Assembly: GCF_024733555.1 (NCBI RefSeq)
Contig: NZ_JANIOF010000001.1
Coordinates: 2,476,777 to 2,540,776 of the forward strand
Direction: 5' to 3'
DNA: 64,000 nt
DNA from: Paenibacillus sp. SC116
GTDB lineage: Bacteria > Bacillota > Bacilli > Paenibacillales > Paenibacillaceae
The notes beneath the pieces were generated by a model. It was given only the letters and a program-made list of their open reading frames with translations. It was not told the DNA's origin and did not search any database. This document shows, piece after piece, positions 7,494 through 14,755 of this stretch. The translations under genes and the position numbers were made by a program. Numbering within the stretch: the first letter of the stretch is position 1; each line of letters begins with the position of its first letter.

Positions 7494-10195
7494 ATTTTCA
7501 CCTCACTTATATAACTGAAGTTAAAATGTATGAACTGTCCAGCAGTACCGCTAGATGAGTCTATATACAAATTTCCGTTTGTTTCAAGGATTAATTGTAC
7601 AGCTTTTGTGTTAACTGCGTTTATATCGAAAGTAACGGCACTGACACTCGTTCTTTTATCTGGTGCGTCTACGCGTGGGATTTTCAATAAAGAGGTTTCC
7701 TTAGCTGTTGTTCCCAAGGCCAAACCACCTATAACATAAACTGTATTCTTTTCCCTACGATAGGCAGCTTCGAATCCTGCATTGTTCACCCAACCATTAA
7801 GCGATGTCAACTTAATCCAATGCGACTTTTTATTATCACTCTGCGTCTCCACAACAGTTAACCGGCGCTCAACGTCTCCAACGTGGCCAACCAATTCCGC
7901 TACTGTGCCGCGAATGTTTGCCGCTGCTTTGACGTTGATTGTTGCAGCAATTGTGGGCACAAGCATCGTATAGGTTGCGGAGTAGGTCGATGTAGGATCG
8001 TATTCCGCAGCCCAAATAGCCGCACGTTCCATTCCGTGCGCGTCGGAGTTCGCTGAGCGAACAAACCCCCTCACGCTTGTACTATTAGCATAGACATGCC
8101 AAATATGCGCTACGGGATGCCGTGACGTTGTTGCGTAAGCTTTCGAGTTCCAATAGTACGCGTTTTCTCCTGCCGTTCCTTTCGTAAATTGTGCCTTCTC
8201 ACGAATTACAATACCGCTGCCCACCTCGACCACGTTGGAGCCTGCCGCAAGTACTGCACCCGTCTCGTAATTTTCGACTGGAACTACCGAAGGTAACGCT
8301 TTGAGGTATTGTAGACGGTAAGGCGTCCATAACTCATTTATAGGCGCCTGTTCTGCTGGTACCGTGGAAGTCCCCCCGGCAAGTCCATCAGCTCCTTTGG
8401 GGTGCCTATAACACCACATCTTTAAAGTTCCATCTGTACGATTATATGGCAGTGTAGGACTCCCGTTGCTCGCGTACATCTTCCATCCGTCAAAATACGC
8501 TTTGATCTCGTCCGTTGTCGGCGTGTAGGCGTCGCCCCATCCGCTGTCCGAATTTGATACACTGAATACTAAAATGTTAGCGTTTGGGTCGGCAGCATCA
8601 GTCAATACATGCTCATCAGCCGCTGTAATCATTTCCCCCTGCAACTTACGGTGCAGCATCTTACCGTCATACTTTGTAACGAAAGCGGTATCCTTCTTTG
8701 TAGGATTCAGTGATTCTGTGAATATGGTTTTATAACCTGCACCCGTGTCAGCGTGTCTGTACGTTATACTAGCGTCCAACGTAACCTTTTCCCATTTTTC
8801 TAGAACATACGGAATTCCGTCATCTCCCGTATACAGCACATCAGCAGCAGCACCCGTTATAGGATTAGCCGCAAGTTGCGCCTCAACAGCCCACATACTA
8901 CGCTTCTGCGGCTGGAAAGGGATTGGCGTGCTGCCGATGGTGAGCAGCGGATTTTTGAAATCGCATGACTTTAGGTAGTCATTGACACCCTCCCCTATTA
9001 CGTTACCGAAATGAACGCTCATTTGAACGGTTCCTACGGGCAACGTAAAAGTAACAGTTTGTGCTGACGTGTAGGGGACAACCGACTCCGTCCCGATAGT
9101 GTTTCCCATAGCATCCCAGGCGTTGACACCAATACGTCCTGAGTGTGTCGCGCTTAACGTATAGGTATCACCTACCTTAGCAGGCATGTACACGGACGCT
9201 TCATCCTTTGCCGCTGTCTTCATCGTAAACGAAAATAGCTCACTAATGAGCTTGATCCCTGCGTGCATATTGCCCCAGTCCGTAAACGGCGGCAATAAAT
9301 TTTCGCTCTTCACAATGACATACGGGTTGGTTACGTTGGTCATGCCGTCGACGTACGGGTAGCGCTCGGCTATGTCATCAGAGGACAAACCGTCCAATGC
9401 CGCAAATTCCTCATCTGAAATCTCGTACATCCTCATGGAATCGCAGTATGCATTTACTCCATTAGTACCGTTAACTACAATATCAAAGTTAGTTGTTGTA
9501 TCAAACGTAGGCCTGAATTTGAGCCATACAATTTCGAAGCGATCTCTATTTAATATCAACTTAGAAGTTGCGTCATGTCCAGGAATATTCATATATGCAT
9601 GAATACCCGTACCATTTTTTATTCGTGCAATAGCAACGTAGTTTTTACCGCTTTTAAACGGCATGTCAGCCACATAGGCGACGCCGCCTTTTGTAACTTG
9701 TGCTGCATCATTACCAGCTATAATCTTCAAACAATGCCCGCCTGTATCCGCAACAGTTGTATCTATTGATATACGTGCATCATATGGACGCAGCCAACTT
9801 ATATTTTTCATATCTCCATTACTTCCGAACAAATTAACAAGCGTTCTTCCTGTAATGCTTTCAACTTTTAAAGATGTATCTATATCAGACTCAATCACCT
9901 GGACACCGGGCTTAAACTGAATAGCCTTACTTTTCGCGTTTGCAAGAGCCTGCTCATTCAAATGACCTTCTCCATCTAAACGAACGATGCTATTAGCCGA
10001 AGGTACAGCACTGACATCTCGCCCATCAACTGCATGCTGCTGAAGTTCATTCAACGCCTCATACGTCGAATTCATCTGCCAATTGAGCCACGCAGCAGGC
10101 GGTTTATCCTGCGCCTTCCAGCCTTCATCCAGCTTATTTTGCGGGGGCTTCATTCCTTTTTCTTTCCATTCGGGAAGCTGTTTCTCAAAAGCCAT
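7490..10195 (-). CDS. Tail fibre / receptor-binding protein
   Basis: A 901-residue protein in the XkdV (fibre) position. Residues 1-60 carry a conserved phage-tail N-terminal segment (KPPAAWLNWQMNSTYEALNEL) expected to attach to the baseplate. Residues 100-440 look like repeated beta-sandwich, carbohydrate-binding-type modules. Residues 450-720 form a further beta-rich region. A short coiled coil near residues 770-800 (VERRLTVVETQ) precedes a C-terminal domain of about 90 residues starting at SHWIKLTSLNGW, probably the tip that touches the target surface. In R-type particles this protein sets the killing spectrum, so the C-terminus is expected to be the variable part. It starts 144 bp after the previous gene, past a terminator-like hairpin, suggesting separate control. 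Confidence 0.8.
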   Translation of the reverse strand: MAFEKQLPEWKEKGMKPPQNKLDEGWKAQDKPPAAWLNWQMNSTYEALNELQQHAVDGRDVSAVPSANSIVRLDGEGHLNEQALANAKSKAIQFKPGVQVIESDIDTSLKVESITGRTLVNLFGSNGDMKNISWLRPYDARISIDTTVADTGGHCLKIIAGNDAAQVTKGGVAYVADMPFKSGKNYVAIARIKNGTGIHAYMNIPGHDATSKLILNRDRFEIVWLKFRPTFDTTTNFDIVVNGTNGVNAYCDSMRMYEISDEEFAALDGLSSDDIAERYPYVDGMTNVTNPYVIVKSENLLPPFTDWGNMHAGIKLISELFSFTMKTAAKDEASVYMPAKVGDTYTLSATHSGRIGVNAWDAMGNTIGTESVVPYTSAQTVTFTLPVGTVQMSVHFGNVIGEGVNDYLKSCDFKNPLLTIGSTPIPFQPQKRSMWAVEAQLAANPITGAAADVLYTGDDGIPYVLEKWEKVTLDASITYRHADTGAGYKTIFTESLNPTKKDTAFVTKYDGKMLHRKLQGEMITAADEHVLTDAADPNANILVFSVSNSDSGWGDAYTPTTDEIKAYFDGWKMYASNGSPTLPYNRTDGTLKMWCYRHPKGADGLAGGTSTVPAEQAPINELWTPYRLQYLKALPSVVPVENYETGAVLAAGSNVVEVGSGIVIREKAQFTKGTAGENAYYWNSKAYATTSRHPVAHIWHVYANSTSVRGFVRSANSDAHGMERAAIWAAEYDPTSTYSATYTMLVPTIAATINVKAAANIRGTVAELVGHVGDVERRLTVVETQSDNKKSHWIKLTSLNGWVNNAGFEAAYRREKNTVYVIGGLALGTTAKETSLLKIPRVDAPDKRTSVSAVTFDINAVNTKAVQLILETNGNLYIDSSSGTAGQFIHFNFSYISEVKI

Positions 10196-10241
10196 ATATG
10201 TTCACCTCTTGTTAGATTGTTTCTTTATAATTGAATTGATT

Positions 10242-10283
10242 AAGAGAATCTCCTTACTCATTTCTTCAGAAGTAAGTTCTCTT
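10242..10283 (-). other. Hairpin ahead of the fibre gene
   Basis: Imperfect inverted repeat: AAGAGAATCTCCTTACT against AGAAGTAAGTTCTCTT, in the 5' leader of the fibre gene. It may fold in the mRNA and affect translation or stability. Confidence 0.35.
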
Positions 10284-10304
10284 TACAGTTCTCATCACTT
10301 CAAT

Positions 10305-10339
10305 AAATAAAAGAACGAATACCGTTAGCACTCGTTCTT
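10305..10339 (-). terminator. Intra-operon terminator-like hairpin after the XkdU-type gene
   Basis: AAGAACGA and TCGTTCTT are perfect arms around a 13-base loop, followed on the minus strand by TTTATTTATTG. It abuts the stop codon of the preceding gene and splits the baseplate genes from the fibre gene. Confidence 0.55.
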
Positions 10340-10981
10340 CTAGATTGGCAACTTATAATCATCTCCAGGCACATAAAGGTCGCCAAGCGAACCACCTTGT
10401 GTCATCGCTTCGTCCGCAAGACCATGCTCACTAACTTCCAGTCGATCAGCTAGGGAAGCAAGCGCGAACGTTCCTGTCAGCTCCACTTGGCTAACACGAA
10501 CACCTGCCGCAACAAGACGCTCAACAAGCGTAATAAATTGCACAGGACTCAAACCCGCGCTATTAAGCTTCTCATACGGCACGGACGACACATGCACCGC
10601 CGCAGGTTCTGGTTGAACAGGATCGCTATGCTGCTCAGACAAACGAAACTCATGCGGCTCAGCCTGGAGCGCCAGCGCGAGCACTTGAATAACCGAGTCC
10701 AAGCTGCCGTTTGCATTCATACGCGCAAGCTTGGAGCGCAGCAGCATTCGATATACTTCATCAGTTGCTTGTCCACGCGGCTGACCTACATTGCCGCCGA
10801 TTTCATCTAATGTTGAGCCTTCTGCCTTATCAATTGACTTCCACTCCGACATTACACGCACCGTCTCAGCAATATCGTTCATTTGCTTCAGCCATACTTC
10901 AACCAGAGCACCAAATCGACTGCCATCCTTCGCAATGACATCCGGCAGTAGCGACATAACGTCAGGCAGCTTCTTAAACAT
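10340..10981 (-). CDS. XkdU/YmfQ-type baseplate protein
   Basis: A 213-residue protein following the baseplate J gene, where PBSX has XkdU and related tails have YmfQ (DUF2313). The first 105 residues are helical with the segment STLDEIGGNVGQPRGQATDE, common in proteins that connect the baseplate wedge to the fibre. The second half ends with a conserved VPGDDYKLPI-like tail. It overlaps the XkdT gene by 8 bases and should be translated with it. Confidence 0.72.
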   Translation of the reverse strand: MFKKLPDVMSLLPDVIAKDGSRFGALVEVWLKQMNDIAETVRVMSEWKSIDKAEGSTLDEIGGNVGQPRGQATDEVYRMLLRSKLARMNANGSLDSVIQVLALALQAEPHEFRLSEQHSDPVQPEPAAVHVSSVPYEKLNSAGLSPVQFITLVERLVAAGVRVSQVELTGTFALASLADRLEVSEHGLADEAMTQGGSLGDLYVPGDDYKLPI

Positions 10982-12158
10982 GAGTAACCGCCACCTTAAT
11001 GCGCTCCGGCGCTACCCGCGCTACATGATAGAGTGGAATGCTCACATTGTCAGATACTAAAGGCTCTGTACCTAGCTTAATTTTCAAGCCCACGACCTCT
11101 TCGACTCCAGTTACCTGCTGAACAGCTGACAACAAACGGCTGTATACAATGCGCGAACCTTGCGGCAAGCCGGAGTAATCCTGTTGGTCCGCACCAACCC
11201 CACCGACATACTGAGCAATCGCCGTACGAATAGCATCCGCACCTTGCGCAGCAAACTGCGCGTTGACAGATACATTCACATCTACGTGAACATCTAGCAA
11301 CTGCATACGGTTGAAGCGAATCGAATGCTCGCTCCCACTAACGTCCTTCACTTTGACAACCTCGTTGCCGTCTGTACCAATACCCGCAGCCTTCTTATCA
11401 AAAATCGTTTTCGCAATCTGTTCAGATTGACCACCATATACATAAGCGCGAATCGACTTTGCTGGAATCCCCTCCGTATCCGTCTGCATCGTGTCGTTAA
11501 CTCGCACCGACGCCGAACGTACATCAGGCAGCTGCAATAGCGAAGATACGATTGCATCGATTGTTGCAGCATGGCTTCCGTCACGTGCAGCTCGTAACCT
11601 GTCACGGAATTCGATGTCATTTTCCCGCTCACGGCCATCTGCTGTACCCGCTTCATTCGTTACCGAAGTAACTTCCTTCACAGGATTCAATATCTCCGTA
11701 ATCGAAGCTGCAGGCACATTGCCTGAGGATCCTAGCCCTACAGAAACAACTGGCACCGTCCCTTTCCCTTGAGCATCGAGCGTACATGGAGCTGTTGTTG
11801 TAAACCATATTTCTGACTTCGTTCCCACACTGAATCCCGCTGGAATCGTATAGGTTGGTGTTCCTTTAAAGGTAACAACACCTGTCGCTGGTGTCTCAAG
11901 CTTCCGTTGTAATCCGTAGAATACTGCTAGCGCATCCAACTGCACTCCGGTTGCATATTGAATGTATGATTCATGGTACACCTGCTCGACATCTTCCCAT
12001 AACACAGATAAATGCCAAGCAAATATTTGCATCATCATCCCGAGCGGGGACGTTTCCGAAGTGTTGACATCCTCACCAAGCCGAGTAGTCAGCTCACCTA
12101 CCATTTCTTCATAAATATCGTTGTACGTCTTACGCTTCAAACCCGCTGCTGTTAACAT
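10974..12158 (-). CDS. xkdT: Baseplate J / XkdT protein
   Basis: A 394-residue baseplate-wedge protein of the gpJ/XkdT family (Baseplate_J). Helical N-terminus (residues 1-75), then the beta-domain with PTYTIPAGFSV, then the family hallmark around residues 155-190 (VTNEAGTADGRERENDIEFR, followed by RDRL). Wedge proteins form the hexagonal plate that triggers sheath contraction. AGGAGG lies 9 bases before the ATG and the start overlaps the XkdS stop by 29 bases. Confidence 0.93.
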   Translation of the reverse strand: MLTAAGLKRKTYNDIYEEMVGELTTRLGEDVNTSETSPLGMMMQIFAWHLSVLWEDVEQVYHESYIQYATGVQLDALAVFYGLQRKLETPATGVVTFKGTPTYTIPAGFSVGTKSEIWFTTTAPCTLDAQGKGTVPVVSVGLGSSGNVPAASITEILNPVKEVTSVTNEAGTADGRERENDIEFRDRLRAARDGSHAATIDAIVSSLLQLPDVRSASVRVNDTMQTDTEGIPAKSIRAYVYGGQSEQIAKTIFDKKAAGIGTDGNEVVKVKDVSGSEHSIRFNRMQLLDVHVDVNVSVNAQFAAQGADAIRTAIAQYVGGVGADQQDYSGLPQGSRIVYSRLLSAVQQVTGVEEVVGLKIKLGTEPLVSDNVSIPLYHVARVAPERIKVAVTHV

Positions 12159-12495
12159 CGACCTCGACCTCCTCTCCTTCTATACTTGTCATGACGACAT
12201 GTATGTCGGCTGTTCGACTTGCCTTGTCATACTGAATATTAATTTCATCTACAGACGAGATACGCTCTTCATCAGCTAACGCTTCCAGTACAATTTCCCG
12301 CATTTGATCCTCATCGAATGGCTGACCTATTAGCAGCTCATGATTAAGCCCCATCTCTGGAGTGAAAAACGATTCTCCTAGTCTTGTGCCCAATCGCACA
12401 CGAACCGCTTGCGCAAGTTCTTCTCGTCCTTCCACCCATTTTACGTTGCCTTGTTCCAATACAATGTCGCCATCTTGCAGCAGCCACGTTTTCAT
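12130..12495 (-). CDS. xkdS: XkdS / gp25-like baseplate wedge protein (DUF2634)
   Basis: A 121-residue protein of the DUF2634 (XkdS) type, related to T4 gp25, which nucleates sheath polymerisation at the baseplate. Visible features are the N-terminal GDIVLEQGNVKWVEG, the central VRLGTRLGESFFTPEMG segment, and the EED-like acidic tail. It overlaps both neighbours by a few bases, so the wedge proteins are made in a coupled series. Confidence 0.87.
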   Translation of the reverse strand: MKTWLLQDGDIVLEQGNVKWVEGREELAQAVRVRLGTRLGESFFTPEMGLNHELLIGQPFDEDQMREIVLEALADEERISSVDEINIQYDKASRTADIHVVMTSIEGEEVEVDVNSSGFEA

Positions 12496-12761
12496 CCGCC
12501 GCTCACCTTCCCTGCAATGACTCCACCACCGCGATTGGATTCCGTAAAGACAACAAGCACCCGTTGGCCTGCCTCGTAGACCAAGCCAGGAACCTCCACA
12601 AGCGGCAGCTCATATCGAATAAGTCCTTCTTCATCTTCCAATTCCACATCAGCTGTCGAACCATTCATTTGTACAATCGATCCGAGCTGGGCAGGCGACA
12701 TGCCCCCCAAACGATGATCGAGCCAAGCTTCCAAAGCGCCAACTGTTCGATTAGCCCCCAT
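12492..12761 (-). CDS. XkdR-type small baseplate protein (DUF2577-like)
   Basis: An 89-residue protein between the XkdQ- and XkdS-type genes, the position of PBSX XkdR. A five-strand OB-like pattern can be seen (GSIVQMNGSTADVEL ... LVEVPGL ... RVLVVFTE), as in the gp5/VgrG OB fold. It probably contributes to the central hub or spike. GGAGGG stands before the ATG; the stop overlaps the next gene by 4 bases. Confidence 0.7.
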   Translation of the reverse strand: MGANRTVGALEAWLDHRLGGMSPAQLGSIVQMNGSTADVELEDEEGLIRYELPLVEVPGLVYEAGQRVLVVFTESNRGGGVIAGKVSGG

Positions 12762-12786
12762 ATGCTTTCCCTCCTCTCCTTGCCAC

Positions 12787-13578
12787 TCATGTCACCAAAT
12801 CAACCTCCGTTACGAACTGGTCATTCGAAGCTTGATGCATTCCCTGTTTCACTTCATAAATTCCTTTGTAATCTTCGCTTTCCAGTTTCACCTTTACACC
12901 TGCGCGAAGACGGTGATTCAATAGAGAGGTTATTTTGATCCCTTTCTTTTTATCTCCATCTTCGAAGCGTTCGGGACTGCCAATTAAGCCTGTATCTGGC
13001 GCAATAAGAATCGGAGCTTCTGCTCTCTTCTTTCCTGCTGCCTTGAAATGCAGTTTGCCCTGACTGGAGTAAGTGGTTGACCCACAGGCTGCAGCAACTC
13101 GACGTATCGATTCCATCACATCTCCATTAGCAACAAAGCCTTTAGCAAACGTATAATCGTCACTCAGCACCATTTGACCACGGAGAATATGATCTTTATC
13201 CATTAAATCTTGTAAAATGACGCTAGCTTTCGTTCCCGGACGATACGTCTGCTTAACTGGTTGTTTTTTACGTTTTACTACATCTTTCACTTGAAGCGTT
13301 GTAAGCCGATCAGTCTGCTCACGAGTTGTACGAATTTCTACAATTGTCCCCTGCAAAATAGTGCCTATATCATTGCCGTATCCCGCACGTACAACGACAG
13401 GCATCTCATTGCGAAAGCTTGAAATCGTCTGCTTCGTTAAATTGTAAATTTCAATCGTCGATTCGTTAGGCTCAGCATCATCATCGAATTCTGCCCTGAC
13501 GCGTATCGTCAACTCTTCACTTTTGAATGTTTTACCACCAATAACGACTTCCAACTGTCGTTTATACAATAACTGCAT
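12787..13578 (-). CDS. XkdQ-type baseplate hub protein
   Basis: A 263-residue protein placed as PBSX XkdQ and resembling gp27/gpD-type hub proteins that form the ring around the spike. It has an N-terminal beta domain (STIEIYNLTKQTISSF), a central helical segment (GTKASVILQDLM) and a C-terminal beta domain ending EVDLVT. The longest frame starts at 13593, but GGGGG stands 6 bases before the ATG at 13578, which is preferred; the start overlaps the plug gene by 17 bases. Lytic residues are not evident. Confidence 0.72.
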   Translation of the reverse strand: MQLLYKRQLEVVIGGKTFKSEELTIRVRAEFDDDAEPNESTIEIYNLTKQTISSFRNEMPVVVRAGYGNDIGTILQGTIVEIRTTREQTDRLTTLQVKDVVKRKKQPVKQTYRPGTKASVILQDLMDKDHILRGQMVLSDDYTFAKGFVANGDVMESIRRVAAACGSTTYSSQGKLHFKAAGKKRAEAPILIAPDTGLIGSPERFEDGDKKKGIKITSLLNHRLRAGVKVKLESEDYKGIYEVKQGMHQASNDQFVTEVDLVT

Positions 13579-13882
13579 TTTCATCCCCCACATTCAGGAA
13601 TACAGAGTTGCCCAGTGTCTCCCAGCTCACCAATTCCTCTGGATCACTGCCATACGGCACGATGCTTTCCAGCGGGAAATCAGTCGTTTCCATACTCTCG
13701 AACAAAGGCACTCCCCACACGAGCTTAACGCCCAATGCAAGAGGAGTGCCTCCTTGTGAAATATCCATCGTAAAATAATCATGCTTATTGTTATACCGCA
13801 CATCGAATGTGTACGTTCTCGTACCCATATCCATATCAAAGGAATAGGGCAGCCGCTCTTTCTCGATAGTCAATATCGCCAT
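13562..13882 (-). CDS. Baseplate plug-type protein
   Basis: A 106-residue beta-rich protein of the kind annotated as phage baseplate plug. Key segments are LPYSFDMDMGTRTYTF and the central GTPLALGVKLVWGVPL. It should sit at the tip of the hub or close the tube end; this comes from family and position, not from a tested structure. The start is set at 13882, where AGGAGG lies 7 bases upstream; a longer frame to 13903 has no ribosome site. Confidence 0.72.
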   Translation of the reverse strand: MAILTIEKERLPYSFDMDMGTRTYTFDVRYNNKHDYFTMDISQGGTPLALGVKLVWGVPLFESMETTDFPLESIVPYGSDPEELVSWETLGNSVFLNVGDENAVIV

Positions 13883-13936
13883 CCCGAACCTCCTCTCTTG
13901 CATGTGTGTAACAAAAAAGATGACCTAGCTTTCGCA

Positions 13937-14755
13937 TTACGCGATACCCAAAATCATCCCTGGCTGTAAAGAACGATATTCAGAGTAATATCGATTGCGA
14001 GCTTTCAGAACCGTGGATGATATCCCATACATAGCCGCTATCGTGTCCCAAGTTTCGCCGCGCTTTACTTCATGAGTAAGTACACCGACAACTGTCGGAT
14101 TCGGTCCCTTATACTTCTTCGCAGGCGGCTTAGGTACTGGGGCTCCTATTGATAGCACCATTCCTTCTTCCACTTGCTTGTACTTTTTATCCCATTCCTG
14201 CACTTGAGCATACTGCTTATTCCACTCTCTCAATTGATGCGGTTTGTACCCATAATATTGAGCAATTGTCTCCCACGTCTGTCCCCTACGCACGAGATGG
14301 TTAAAAGGACTATGCGGATGTGTAACTTGCTTGCTACCTCCATCCCCCTTCTGTTGTGTAGAGGGGTTATTAGAGGACTTCTTCGAAGTCTTCATTCGCT
14401 TTTTTGTTGCGATATGAATCTGTTTCAACGTTAGCGAGAAGCTCATTCCATTACTAATCGAGTTATCGTGGGAAGTGCTAAAACTCGTAATAATACAGTT
14501 GGTCAACATCGTTCTTCCAAAATACTGCAGCAGTTGACCTTTTTCCATTGCTTTGACGATCTGATAACGAGATTGTGGTGCCTGATCACCGAGGAGCAAG
14601 CCTTGTAAATTTAAAGTTACGCCTTCTCGTTGAATATGGTCGGTAATCGTACCGCCCTTTTCTACATTGTGAGTACTCACTTGAACTGAATAAGACGGTT
14701 CCTCCGATGTAACGAAAAGGGATACGCCGCCTAATTTACTCCATTGCTGTTTAAT
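13937..14755 (-). CDS. LysM-containing XkdP-type hub/tail protein with apparent ATT start
   Basis: A protein placed as PBSX XkdP. The C-terminal half carries two LysM modules (from LVRRGQTWETIAQYYG and HEVKRGETWDTIAAMYG) that bind peptidoglycan or help hub assembly. The first conventional start is GTG at 14680 (247 residues) with no good ribosome site. The frame stays open 25 codons further and reads KQQWSKLGGVSLFVTSEEP, a plausible N-terminal beta-strand. No ATG, GTG or TTG occurs there; ATT at 14755 lies 9 bases after GGAGGGG and overlaps the tape-measure stop (TATTAA). A 272-residue product from ATT is preferred but inferred. Confidence 0.7.
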   Translation of the reverse strand: MKQQWSKLGGVSLFVTSEEPSYSVQVSTHNVEKGGTITDHIQREGVTLNLQGLLLGDQAPQSRYQIVKAMEKGQLLQYFGRTMLTNCIITSFSTSHDNSISNGMSFSLTLKQIHIATKKRMKTSKKSSNNPSTQQKGDGGSKQVTHPHSPFNHLVRRGQTWETIAQYYGYKPHQLREWNKQYAQVQEWDKKYKQVEEGMVLSIGAPVPKPPAKKYKGPNPTVVGVLTHEVKRGETWDTIAAMYGISSTVLKARNRYYSEYRSLQPGMILGIA

